From positions 17,790-81,789 of the forward strand of contig NZ_FNJO01000021.1 of NCBI RefSeq assembly GCF_900104095.1: a stretch of DNA of 64,000 nt, read 5' to 3'. Position 1 is the first letter of the stretch; every line of letters starts with the position of its first letter. A program made the position numbers and the translations under genes. Below the pieces are notes generated by a model. That model was not told where the DNA came from and did no database searches. It saw nothing but the letters and a program-made list of their open reading frames with translations. Shown here one piece after another: positions 1 through 8,558 of this stretch. The stretch is from Ralstonia sp. 25mfcol4.1. Its GTDB lineage: Bacteria > Pseudomonadota > Gammaproteobacteria > Burkholderiales > Burkholderiaceae.

Positions 1-1277
1 CCATGCTCGACGCCGTGATCGACTACCTGCCCTCGCCAGTGGACGTGCCCGCCATCCTGGGCCACACCGAGGACGACAAGGAAGCCGAGCGCCATCCGAG
101 CGATGACGAGCCGTTCTCCGCGCTGGCCTTCAAGATCATGACCGACCCGTTCGTCGGCCAGCTGATCTTCTTTCGCGTGTATTCGGGCGTGGTCAATTCC
201 GGCGATACGGTCTACAACCCCGTGAAGGGCAAGCGCGAACGGCTGGGCCGCATCCTGCAGATGCACGCCAACGTGCGCAACGAGATCAAGGAAGTGCGCG
301 CCGGCGATATTGCCGCCGCCGTCGGCCTGAAGGAAGCCACCACGGGCGACACGCTGTGCGACCCGGACAAGGTCATCATCCTGGAACGGATGTCGTTCCC
401 CGAGCCCGTGATCTCGCAGGCGGTGGAGCCCAAGACCAAGGCCGACCAGGAAAAGATGGGCATCGCGCTGAATCGCCTGGCGCAGGAAGATCCGTCGTTC
501 CGCGTGGCCACCGACGAGGAATCGGGCCAGACCATCATCTCTGGCATGGGCGAACTGCACCTGGAAATCCTTGTGGATCGCATGCGGCGCGAGTTCGGCG
601 TGGAGGCCTCGGTCGGCAAGCCGCAGGTGGCCTACCGCGAGACCATCAAGAGCGCGGCCAAGGACGTGGAAGGCAAGTTCGTCAAGCAGTCGGGCGGGCG
701 CGGCCAGTACGGCCACGTGGTGCTCAATGTCGAACCGCTGCCGCAGGGCGGCGGCTACGAATTCGTCGATGCGATCAAGGGCGGCGTGGTGCCGCGCGAG
801 TTCATCCCGGCGGTGGACAAGGGCATCAAGGAAACGCTGGAGACCGGCGTGCTGGCCGGCTACCCGGTGGTCGACGTCAAGGCGACGCTGGTGTTCGGTT
901 CGTACCACGACGTGGACTCGAACGAAAACGCGTTCCGCATGGCCGGCTCGATGGCCTTCAAGGAAGGCATGCGCCGCGCCAAGCCCGTGCTGCTGGAGCC
1001 GATGATGTCCGTCGAGGTGGAAACGCCCGAGGAATTCACGGGCAACGTGATGGGCGACCTGTCGTCGCGGCGCGGCATCGTGCACGGCATGGAAGACATC
1101 GCGGGCGGCGGCGGCAAGATCGTGCGCGCCGAGGTGCCGCTGGCGACGATGTTCGGCTATTCCACGTCGCTGCGCTCGTTGACGCAAGGCCGCGCGACGT
1201 TCACGATGGAATTCAAGCACTACGCGGAAGCGCCGGCCAATGTGGCCGAGGCCGTGATCAGTTCGCGCAAGACCTGA
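1..1277 (+). CDS. fusA: Translation elongation factor G, C-terminal part (5' end outside window)
   Basis: The reading frame is open at the left edge, so the GTPase domain lies outside the window. The visible residues are domains II to V of EF-G, the GTPase that drives ribosomal translocation. Recognisable stretches are the domain II start (SPVDVPAILG), the domain III segment GMGELHLEILVDR and the domain V segment near the C-terminus (SLTQGRATFTMEF). No tuf or ribosomal protein gene follows, so this is probably a second EF-G copy rather than the str-operon one; that is inference from context only. Confidence 0.95.
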   Translation, partial: MLDAVIDYLPSPVDVPAILGHTEDDKEAERHPSDDEPFSALAFKIMTDPFVGQLIFFRVYSGVVNSGDTVYNPVKGKRERLGRILQMHANVRNEIKEVRAGDIAAAVGLKEATTGDTLCDPDKVIILERMSFPEPVISQAVEPKTKADQEKMGIALNRLAQEDPSFRVATDEESGQTIISGMGELHLEILVDRMRREFGVEASVGKPQVAYRETIKSAAKDVEGKFVKQSGGRGQYGHVVLNVEPLPQGGGYEFVDAIKGGVVPREFIPAVDKGIKETLETGVLAGYPVVDVKATLVFGSYHDVDSNENAFRMAGSMAFKEGMRRAKPVLLEPMMSVEVETPEEFTGNVMGDLSSRRGIVHGMEDIAGGGGKIVRAEVPLATMFGYSTSLRSLTQGRATFTMEFKHYAEAPANVAEAVISSRKT

Positions 1278-1411
1278 GCTGCCCGGGGCCTGCGGGCCTG
1301 AAGGGAGCGCGGCGCGCCGGTCCGCTGGCGCGCCGCCGATGTACCCCGGTTCGTCACATGACGGTGGCACGATAGGCCACCGGTCCCTCTTCGCAATGGA
1401 AGGAGCGCATC

Positions 1412-1663
1412 ATGATGGCATTTCTCGGTACGGTATTGGTTGGCCTGGTCGTGGGACTGATTGCGCGGGCGATCAAGCCCGGCGACGACAAGATGGGCTG
1501 GATCATGACCATCGTCCTGGGCGTGCTGGGCGCGCTGCTGGCGGGCTATGTGGGTCGCGCGATGGGGTTCTACCGGGCAGGCGAGCCGGTAGGCTGGATC
1601 GCCTCGATCATCGGCGCCATCGCCCTGCTATTTATTTACGACGCGGTCCGCCGCAAGCGCTAG
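1412..1663 (+). CDS. GlsB/YeaQ/YmgE family small membrane protein
   Basis: An 83-residue, very hydrophobic protein with about three membrane segments separated by the loops KPGDDKMGW and RAGEPVGW. This is the layout of the transglycosylase-associated (GlsB/YeaQ/YmgE) family, which is stress-linked and of unclear biochemical role. The start is chosen because AAGGAG lies six bases before the first ATG. Its last 36 bases overlap, tail to tail, the 3' end of the penicillin-binding protein gene on the other strand. Confidence 0.85.
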   Translation: MMAFLGTVLVGLVVGLIARAIKPGDDKMGWIMTIVLGVLGALLAGYVGRAMGFYRAGEPVGWIASIIGAIALLFIYDAVRRKR

Positions 1664-4600
1664 GTTTGCCGGCGCCGGGTCCTCGGCGGCTGGCGCCAGC
1701 GAGGCTGTCGAGGGCTGGATCGCCATCAGGGTCGTGTCCTGGCAGCGCAGCAACGTGGCGTCGCTGCCCGGCGCGGCCATGGCCGTGATCTGCGGGGCCA
1801 GCGCCCGCAGCACCCGCACCGCCAGCGCGCTGGTAAACGAGTAACGCGCCGCATACGGCTCGCGAACGTGCAGCGTCACCGTGCCGAAGTACCGATCGCC
1901 TACCAGGAAGACGAACGTCGCCGAGCGGTTCACCGTGCGCGACGCGATCACGCGTCCACCCGGCCCGTAGGTCTGGAACACCTGCTCGCCCGTGCCGGTC
2001 TTGCCGGCAACCAGCAGCGGCCCGCCTTGCGGCTGGCCCTTGCGGTTCAGCGGCACGAACGCGCCGTTGATCGACTTGGCCGTGCCCCGCTGCACCACGT
2101 CCAGCATCGACTGCCGCACCAGCACTGCGATTTCAGGCGCAATCAGCGGCTTGCCCGGACTGGGCTGCAGGCTGTACGTGGTGGCGTACGGCGTGGCCGA
2201 CGCAAAGGCGAACATGCGCACCGTGGACGGCCGTGCATCCACGCCGTTGTTCAGGATGATGCCGGCCAGCTCGGCCAATGCCGAAGGCCGGTCGCCCGAC
2301 GCACCGATCGAGGTGGCGTACGACGGCGTCAGCGTATCGAACGGATACCCCAGCCGCTGCCAGCGCCGGGCGATCTTCTCGAAGGCCTCGCGCTCCAGCA
2401 GCGTGCGGATGCGGCCATCCTGCCCCAGCTTGCTGCGCGTCTTGAACAGCCACACGTACACGGCCTGCCGCTCCTGCGCGCTCTGCTGCAGGACGTCCTT
2501 CAGCGGGGCGTCGGGATGCGTGCCCAGGTACTCGACCATCCACAGTTCCAGCGGATGGATCCGGGACAGGTAGCCGCGGTCGTTGAGGTTGAACTTGTCG
2601 TGGCCGTACTTGGCATAGAGCTTCTGCAGATCCTCGTCATCGAACTTCTGCTTGGGCATCCACTGCCGCAGCGTGCGCGCGAAGGTCTCGTAGTCCATGT
2701 TGGGCCGCGCGCTCAGCAACGCCACCGACAGCCGCACGGCGCCCAGATGCGGCGTGGGCTGCTTCACGCGGCTGAGCAGCACCTGCAGCCGCTCGTCGTT
2801 GGTCTTGCCACGGTAACGCTGCCAGAAGTTGACCATGAAGGCGCTGCCTTCCTCGTCGGCAAAGCGTTCCAGGTAGGGGCGGCGGCCCGGGTCGTTGCGA
2901 TCCTCGATCAGCGAGCCGGCCTCGGGATGCGCCAGGAACACCTCGTACCGCACGATATCGCGCATCATGCGGATGAACACGAGGTTGACCGAATGCTGGA
3001 ACCCGATGCGCACGGTCATCGGCCGCTCGCCTTCCCACTTCTCGAAATTGGTGAAGCTCTGCATGCCACCGCCTGTATAGAACGCCTCGCCGGGATTGCC
3101 CGAATACTTGCGTTCCATCGCGGCATCGAGCATGGCGGCCCGCTCGCGTTCGGCCGGCTTGGCCTTGATCAGGTAGTCGACGGCCCACCGTGTCAGCGCG
3201 TCCTGGCGCGGCACCTGCACCGCCTTCAGGTCGGCTACGCTCATGCCCGCGTAGCGGTCGTGCAGTTCGTTGATGACTTCGAGGTAAGTGACCAGCGTGC
3301 GCAACTTGGCGGTGGACCCCAGGTTCAGCCGCGCGCCGGCATTGATGTCGAACGGCTGGTCGACGTTGTCCGTCTGCACCCGCACGACGGCCGCGTTGCC
3401 GACGCGCTCGAACAGGGTGAAGCTGGCCACGAGCCGCGACGGGTCGTCGCCTTCCTTGAGCAGGTTCTTGCCGTAGAGCCCCATCTCGCGGGCGCCATCC
3501 TTGGTACCCACGCGCAGCAGCGTCTCGGTCACCTTGCGCTGTGCCTCGCGATTGACGGTGCTGTCCACGGTCAGGTCGAGCCGGTCGAGGTCGTAGCGGC
3601 TGTCCACATGCAGCATGTGCTGCACGTCGTTGCGTACCTGGTTGATCGCCTTGCGCGTGACCCAGGGGTCGGGCGCGGGCCGCTTCGGCGGCGCCGCCTT
3701 GTCCAGCGACTGCGCCAGCGCGGCGTCGCGCAGTTCCGGCGTGATGGCGTTGGCCGACGCCAGCAGGCGCAGGTAGCTGCCGGTCAGTGCATCCAGGTTG
3801 GTGTCGTCGCGCCTCAGGTGATATGACGGGCGCCGCTGCGAGATGATCAGCGACAGCACGCGCTTGTACACCTGGGCCGCGCGCGGCGACGGATTGCGCG
3901 GATCCATCTCGCGCAGCAGCTGGTTGGCTTCGGCGAAGTCTTCGCCATACCAGACGTACAGCGCGTCGCCGACGCCTTCGATTTCGCCATGACCCGACCG
4001 CGCCGACAGCGGCACCGTGTTGACGTAGTCGACCACGATATTCTCGCGCGCCCGCTGCGTGTCCGGCCCGTCGTGGTACGCACGCAGTGAAGCGGAGGTC
4101 ATCTGCCGCAGCTTGTCGGCAATCGATTGGGTCTTGCCTTCGGGCGAATGACGGTATTTCTCGATCTGCGTGGCCAGCGTGCTGCCGCCGGGCTGGCGGT
4201 GGCTTCGATCGACCAGGCGGATGCCCTGGTCCATGACCGCGCGCGAAAACCGGCGCCAGTCCAGCGCCGGATTCATCATGGGGTACTCGGGATTGAGCAG
4301 GTTCTGGTTTTCGACGAACAGCAGCGACGTGACCAGCACCTTCGGAATCGAATCGAAATTCTCGTACTGCCGCTGCGGATAGCGGTCGTACGACATCGTC
4401 AGGGCATTGCAGTCGCGGATCAGCAACCCGGCCTGGGTCTTTTCCCGGTACGGCGGGAAAATGCCCTGGTCCATCAGCCGGACCATGTCATATGACATGC
4501 GGGACTGCGACGTCGTGACATAGCCTTCCCGAAGTAACCGTTCGCCGAATTCGCCAAGGCGTTCGTAGCCAAGACGCAGATCGTAGGGGCCGGAGTGCGG

Positions 4601-4792
4601 ATAGCGGATGCTGTCGCTCGGGCCGGGCAAAACTTCGAAGGTCAATGACTTGCCCAGCCGGCTCATATAGCGAGCCTGCCATTGAGAGGTCTGAGCCTCG
4701 TTGGAGACGAGACTCACGACAATGTACGCGCCGCCGCATACGGCGACTGCCATCCCTGCAAGGACCCAGCCACGACGTGACACGTTTCGCAT
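1628..4792 (-). CDS. Bifunctional penicillin-binding protein (GT51 transglycosylase + transpeptidase)
   Basis: A 1054-residue inner-membrane protein with one N-terminal membrane anchor (about residues 8-29). The GT51 part has a Glu at 161 (VENQN) where PBP1 enzymes carry the catalytic Glu, and GGSTLATQ at 202-209. The transpeptidase part has all three active-site motifs: STAK at 493-496, SVN at 601-603 and KTGT at 931-934. It should polymerise and crosslink peptidoglycan. It is longer than E. coli PBP1a/1b; about 330 residues separate SVN from KTG, suggesting an inserted domain. No neighbour suggests a partner. Confidence 0.85.
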   Translation of the reverse strand: MRNVSRRGWVLAGMAVAVCGGAYIVVSLVSNEAQTSQWQARYMSRLGKSLTFEVLPGPSDSIRYPHSGPYDLRLGYERLGEFGERLLREGYVTTSQSRMSYDMVRLMDQGIFPPYREKTQAGLLIRDCNALTMSYDRYPQRQYENFDSIPKVLVTSLLFVENQNLLNPEYPMMNPALDWRRFSRAVMDQGIRLVDRSHRQPGGSTLATQIEKYRHSPEGKTQSIADKLRQMTSASLRAYHDGPDTQRARENIVVDYVNTVPLSARSGHGEIEGVGDALYVWYGEDFAEANQLLREMDPRNPSPRAAQVYKRVLSLIISQRRPSYHLRRDDTNLDALTGSYLRLLASANAITPELRDAALAQSLDKAAPPKRPAPDPWVTRKAINQVRNDVQHMLHVDSRYDLDRLDLTVDSTVNREAQRKVTETLLRVGTKDGAREMGLYGKNLLKEGDDPSRLVASFTLFERVGNAAVVRVQTDNVDQPFDINAGARLNLGSTAKLRTLVTYLEVINELHDRYAGMSVADLKAVQVPRQDALTRWAVDYLIKAKPAERERAAMLDAAMERKYSGNPGEAFYTGGGMQSFTNFEKWEGERPMTVRIGFQHSVNLVFIRMMRDIVRYEVFLAHPEAGSLIEDRNDPGRRPYLERFADEEGSAFMVNFWQRYRGKTNDERLQVLLSRVKQPTPHLGAVRLSVALLSARPNMDYETFARTLRQWMPKQKFDDEDLQKLYAKYGHDKFNLNDRGYLSRIHPLELWMVEYLGTHPDAPLKDVLQQSAQERQAVYVWLFKTRSKLGQDGRIRTLLEREAFEKIARRWQRLGYPFDTLTPSYATSIGASGDRPSALAELAGIILNNGVDARPSTVRMFAFASATPYATTYSLQPSPGKPLIAPEIAVLVRQSMLDVVQRGTAKSINGAFVPLNRKGQPQGGPLLVAGKTGTGEQVFQTYGPGGRVIASRTVNRSATFVFLVGDRYFGTVTLHVREPYAARYSFTSALAVRVLRALAPQITAMAAPGSDATLLRCQDTTLMAIQPSTASLAPAAEDPAPANLALAADRVVNK

Positions 4793-5049
4793 CCGGTTGC
4801 GCCGGGCCTACCGTTTCGGCAGGCATCGCCGGCTCAAAGCCTGCGCCACATGACCTTCATTCGAAAGCCACCGCGTGTATTTATATTACGCGGATCGCTG
4901 CGGAATGTGCGACGGAAGTTGGCAACCGCACGTATTCAAACGCACCGGCGTGCGCGGCGCGCAACAGGCAGCTTGGGCATCACACCCCTGTGTATTCCGG
5001 GAGGGCAATGCCGGCTGCCGTTGTCATTTTTACGCCATGACGGGCGAGT

Positions 5050-6075
5050 TCAGGCTGCTGTGACGGGGCGTCCGCCGAACGGATAGTTCGGGTCGTTGTA
5101 GCCATGGGTGGATGCATGGCCACGCGGAACGAGGTCGTCGACCAAGGCCTCTTCCTGCGCCGAGATGACCGCGCCCACCGCACCAAAATAGTCCTCGAAC
5201 TGTGCCAGCGTACGCGGGCCGGCGATGACCGAGCTGATGATCGGATTGGCCAGCACCCAGGCGGTGGCGAACTGGCCCGGCGTGAGCCCGCGGGCTTCGG
5301 CATGCGCCTTCAGCGTCTGGGCGATGACCAGCGACTCTTCGCGGAATTCGGTTTCCATCATGCGGCGGTCGGCGCGGCCGGCGCGCGAGTCCGCCTGCGG
5401 CGCCTGGCCCGGCAGGTACTTGCCGGTCAGCACGCCTCGCGCGATCGGGCTGTAGGGCACCACGCCCAGGCCGAAATGCTGGCACGCCGGCAGGATTTCC
5501 ACCTCGGGCATGCGGTTCAGCAGGTTGTAGTACGGCTGGCATGCCACCGGACGCGGTACGCCCAGTTTGTCGCACAGCGCGGCGATCTCGGCAATCCGCC
5601 ATCCGCGGAAGTTCGACACGGCCCAGTAGCGGATCTTGCCGGCGCGGATCAGGTCGCCCATCGCGCGTACCGGCTCTTCCAGGTTGGCACCGGCGAAGTC
5701 GCGATGCAGGTAGAGGATGTCGATGAAGTCCGTATCCAGCCGGCGCAGGCTGTCTTCCACCTCGCGCAGGATCCAGCTGCGCGAGTAATTCTGCTGGTTC
5801 GGCCCGCTGCCCATCGGGTTGCCGAGCTTGGTCGCCAGCACCCAGTCGTGCCGCTGCCCTTGCAGCAGACGACCTACCATTGATTCGGACGCGCCCTTGG
5901 TGTACACGTCGGCCGTATCGATGAAGTTGACGCCGTGCGCGCGGGCGCTGGCGACGATGCGTCCCGCCTCGGCTTCATCGGTCTGGTCGCCGAACATCAT
6001 CGTGCCAAGGCACAGGGTGGATACGTTCAGGTTGCTGGCGCCCAGGCGGCGGTACTGCATGGTGAAATCTGGCAT
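5050..6075 (-). CDS. Aldo/keto reductase
   Basis: A 341-residue NADPH-dependent oxidoreductase of the AKR superfamily, cytoplasmic. The barrel carries the Asp-Tyr pair (FIDTADVYTKG), the catalytic Lys (VLATKLG) and the His region (LYLHRDF). The C-terminal segment has the usual cofactor-binding SSVIAGPRT. The length fits the AKR/YajO-like group. A LysR gene lies 123 bp upstream on the same strand and may control it. The substrate cannot be read from the sequence. Confidence 0.9.
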   Translation of the reverse strand: MPDFTMQYRRLGASNLNVSTLCLGTMMFGDQTDEAEAGRIVASARAHGVNFIDTADVYTKGASESMVGRLLQGQRHDWVLATKLGNPMGSGPNQQNYSRSWILREVEDSLRRLDTDFIDILYLHRDFAGANLEEPVRAMGDLIRAGKIRYWAVSNFRGWRIAEIAALCDKLGVPRPVACQPYYNLLNRMPEVEILPACQHFGLGVVPYSPIARGVLTGKYLPGQAPQADSRAGRADRRMMETEFREESLVIAQTLKAHAEARGLTPGQFATAWVLANPIISSVIAGPRTLAQFEDYFGAVGAVISAQEEALVDDLVPRGHASTHGYNDPNYPFGGRPVTAA

Positions 6076-6198
6076 GACGAGGTTCCCCGATTAGCGAAGC
6101 CGAAGCAGAAAAGGCAAGCGGCCCTGATATCCATCCGGGCCGGCATCGCGCATTGTGCCGCGTTGCGGCGCAGCTTGCAGGGCGGGCTCGCATTTCCG

Positions 6199-7113
6199 CT
6201 ATGTATCGGCCGGGGCGAAACCAGGCAGCGCCGGCAGGCGCTCGGCCAGGAACGCCAGCAGGGCACGCGTGCGGGCCGGCTGGTATCGGCGCGACGGATA
6301 GACCAGGAACGCCTCCTGCGGCAGGCCATGCCAGCCTGGCAGCACGGGCACCAGGTCGCCACGGTCCAGCAGGTCCTGCACCAGCCAGGCCGGCGTCAGG
6401 CCCAGCCCTGCGCCGGCCAGAAAGCTCTCGCGCATCGCCAGCGAGTTGTTGACGCGATAGCGGCAGATCGCCTCGACACTGGCGGTACGGCCACGTGCAT
6501 CGGTCAGCACGATCTCTTCGCCAGCCGCCAGCCACGTGAAGCGCAGTAACCGATGGTCGATCAGGTCGGCCGGCTGCCGCAGCGGCGGATGACGGGCCAG
6601 ATAGCCGGGCGCGGCCACAAGCATGCGTGGCGATACGGCGATGCGACGCGCCACCACGTTGGGCGGCAGCGACGCGCCCAGACGCAGCGCCACATCGACG
6701 CCGGCCTCCACCAGATCGACAAAGCGGTCGTCGAACCGCAGATCGATATCGACATCCGGAAAGGCCTGCAGGAATTCGAGCACCAGCGCGTTCAGCCGCA
6801 GCACCCCCAGGCTGACCGGCGCGCTGACGATGATCCGGCCGGATGGATGGTTGGCCAGCCCGCGCGCCTCGCCCACGGCTTCGCCATAGGCATCGAGCAC
6901 GGTCAGCGCCTGCGCGTAGAACCGGCGGCCCGCTTCGGTGGCCGTCAGCCGCGTGGTCGTGCGTTCCATCAGCCGGACGCCGAGGTCCGACTCCAGCGCG
7001 GCCAAGGTCTTGCTGACGGTGGGTTGCGACGTGCCGATTTCACGCGCCACCGCCGACAGGCTGCCCAGTTCCATCGCCCGGGCGAAGACTCGCATTGCCT
7101 TGAGGGTATCCAT
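6199..7113 (-). CDS. LysR-family transcriptional regulator
   Basis: A typical LysR protein with an N-terminal winged helix-turn-helix (SLSAVAREIGTSQPTVSKTLAALE) and a substrate-binding domain. I use the ATG giving MDTLKAMRVF, as in the family; a GTG 45 bases further upstream would add 15 residues with no family match. It belongs to the CrgA/PecT-like group by its opening residues. It lies upstream of the aldo/keto reductase and divergent from the SGNH hydrolase, with a 19-bp palindrome between them, so either could be its target. Confidence 0.88.
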   Translation of the reverse strand: MDTLKAMRVFARAMELGSLSAVAREIGTSQPTVSKTLAALESDLGVRLMERTTTRLTATEAGRRFYAQALTVLDAYGEAVGEARGLANHPSGRIIVSAPVSLGVLRLNALVLEFLQAFPDVDIDLRFDDRFVDLVEAGVDVALRLGASLPPNVVARRIAVSPRMLVAAPGYLARHPPLRQPADLIDHRLLRFTWLAAGEEIVLTDARGRTASVEAICRYRVNNSLAMRESFLAGAGLGLTPAWLVQDLLDRGDLVPVLPGWHGLPQEAFLVYPSRRYQPARTRALLAFLAERLPALPGFAPADT

Positions 7114-7130
7114 GGCAGCCCATTCTCTAT

Positions 7131-7149
7131 TGGCATGAGTGATATGCCA
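7131..7149. promoter_or_regulatory. Palindromic operator candidate between LysR and SGNH hydrolase
   Basis: TGGCAT-N7-ATGCCA is a perfect six-base inverted repeat in the divergent intergenic region. A partial direct copy of its core (ATGAGTGAYAT) recurs near 7174-7186. Placement 18 bp upstream of the LysR start fits an autoregulatory site. The assignment to this LysR is inference. Confidence 0.4.
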
Positions 7150-7219
7150 TTCTGCCACCTACCTGCAAGTATCGGAATGAGTGACATTGGGATCCTCTTT
7201 ACGACTTCAGGAGTCTCCG

Positions 7220-8485
7220 ATGTTCTCAACGTCATGGATGCGCGCGATGGCGATGTCCGGCAGCCTGCTTTCCGGTGCCGGAATTGCCGGACAGGCCTCG
7301 CCCGACGCCGCCCCCGCCGCCAACTTGACCACCAGCTGGGCCACGACATGGGTCGCCAGCCAGCAGCCGGTCTGGGCCCCGGGCGCCCAGCCGCTGCCCA
7401 CTGGATTGCCCGAACCGATCCACGACGCCACAGTCGTGCAGCGCGTGCGCATCAGCGCGGGCGGCCGACGCGTGCGACTGGTGCTGTCGAACCGGTATGG
7501 CCGGCAGGCCGTCCACATCGAAGCGGCGGGCATGCAGGGCAAGGCGGCCCATCTCGGGCGCCCGGTCACATTTGCCGGCCATGCCGCGGTGGCCGTGCCG
7601 GCCGGCGGTACCGTGACGAGCGATCCAGTGGACCTCGACGTGCCGGCGCTCGATACCCTGGCCGTGGGCCTCTACCTGCCCCGGCCCACGACGTTGGCAT
7701 CGTTCCATTGGGATGGCCGACAGACGGCATACATCGTGCCCGGCAATCAGGTCGATCGGGCCGGCCAGCCGGCGACGCGCGAGGCACGCACGTTCCAGGC
7801 ACGCATCCTCCTGGCGGCCATCGAAGTCGAAACGCCGGCGCCCTATCCGACCGTCGTGGCCATCGGCGATTCCATCACCGAAGGCAATGGTGCGACACCC
7901 GATGCCGATCGCCGCTGGCCCGACCAGTTGGCAACCCGGCTGGCGCACCAGCGCACCGCCGTGCTCAATGCCGGCATTTCGGGCGGGCAGTTGCTGCGCG
8001 ACGGCATGGGCGAATCGGGCCTCGGACGCTTCGGTCATGACGTGCTGGCTGTGCCGCACGTACGCAGCGTGGTCGTGGCCCTGGGCATCAACGACATCGC
8101 CTGGCCCGGCTCGACGTTCGCACCGGACCGCAAGCTGCCGACCGTGGACGAACTTGCCGGCGGATATCGCAAGCTGGTCGCGCAGGCCCGCGCCAGCGGC
8201 GTGCGCGTGATCGGCGCCACCATCACGCCCTTTGCGGGTGCGCTCGATGGCAGCCCGATCCACGGTTATTCCTCGCCGGAGAAAGAGGCCCTGCGGCAGC
8301 GGGTGAATCACTGGATCCGCACCAGCGGCACGTTCGACGCGGTAGCCGATTTCGACGCCGCCGTGCGCGATCCGGCCCACCCCGAACGCCTGCTGCCGGC
8401 CTTCGACAGCGGTGACCACCTGCACCCGGGCGACCAGGGTTACGCGGCCATGGCGGCAGCCATCGATACCGCGCAACTGTTCTGA
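7220..8485 (+). CDS. Secreted SGNH/GDSL hydrolase
   Basis: An esterase/lipase-like protein of 421 residues. An N-terminal signal-like segment (to about residue 25) and a beta-rich region precede the SGNH fold. The blocks are in order: GDSIT (216-220, nucleophile Ser), NAGISGG (oxyanion Gly), GIND (289-292) and DHLHP (Asp-His pair) near the C-terminus. The start has AGGAG six bases upstream; an ATG 39 bases earlier lacks one. It probably acts outside the cytoplasm on an acyl ester. It is divergent from the LysR gene. Confidence 0.85.
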   Translation: MFSTSWMRAMAMSGSLLSGAGIAGQASPDAAPAANLTTSWATTWVASQQPVWAPGAQPLPTGLPEPIHDATVVQRVRISAGGRRVRLVLSNRYGRQAVHIEAAGMQGKAAHLGRPVTFAGHAAVAVPAGGTVTSDPVDLDVPALDTLAVGLYLPRPTTLASFHWDGRQTAYIVPGNQVDRAGQPATREARTFQARILLAAIEVETPAPYPTVVAIGDSITEGNGATPDADRRWPDQLATRLAHQRTAVLNAGISGGQLLRDGMGESGLGRFGHDVLAVPHVRSVVVALGINDIAWPGSTFAPDRKLPTVDELAGGYRKLVAQARASGVRVIGATITPFAGALDGSPIHGYSSPEKEALRQRVNHWIRTSGTFDAVADFDAAVRDPAHPERLLPAFDSGDHLHPGDQGYAAMAAAIDTAQLF

Positions 8486-8488
8486 GCC

Positions 8489-8521
8489 AAAAAAAAACCG
8501 GCACGATTGCTCGTGCCGGTT
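8489..8521 (-). terminator. Rho-independent terminator of argG
   Basis: The stem AACCGGCACGA / TCGTGCCGGTT with a four-base loop has, on the minus strand, a run of T directly after it. It sits between the convergent 3' ends of the SGNH hydrolase and argG, so it chiefly stops argG transcripts and may slow those from the other side. Confidence 0.85.
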
Positions 8522-8558
8522 CTTGGTTTCAGCGTGCCGTCGCGGCCGCTGCGGCGGC

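Noticed and set aside
1868..3826. A 652-residue plus-strand frame antisense to the PBP gene
   Set aside because: A shadow of the PBP codon pattern in GC-rich DNA, His/Arg/Gln-rich, with no family signal. The same applies to long antisense frames over the patatin, M16, lutB and leuA genes.
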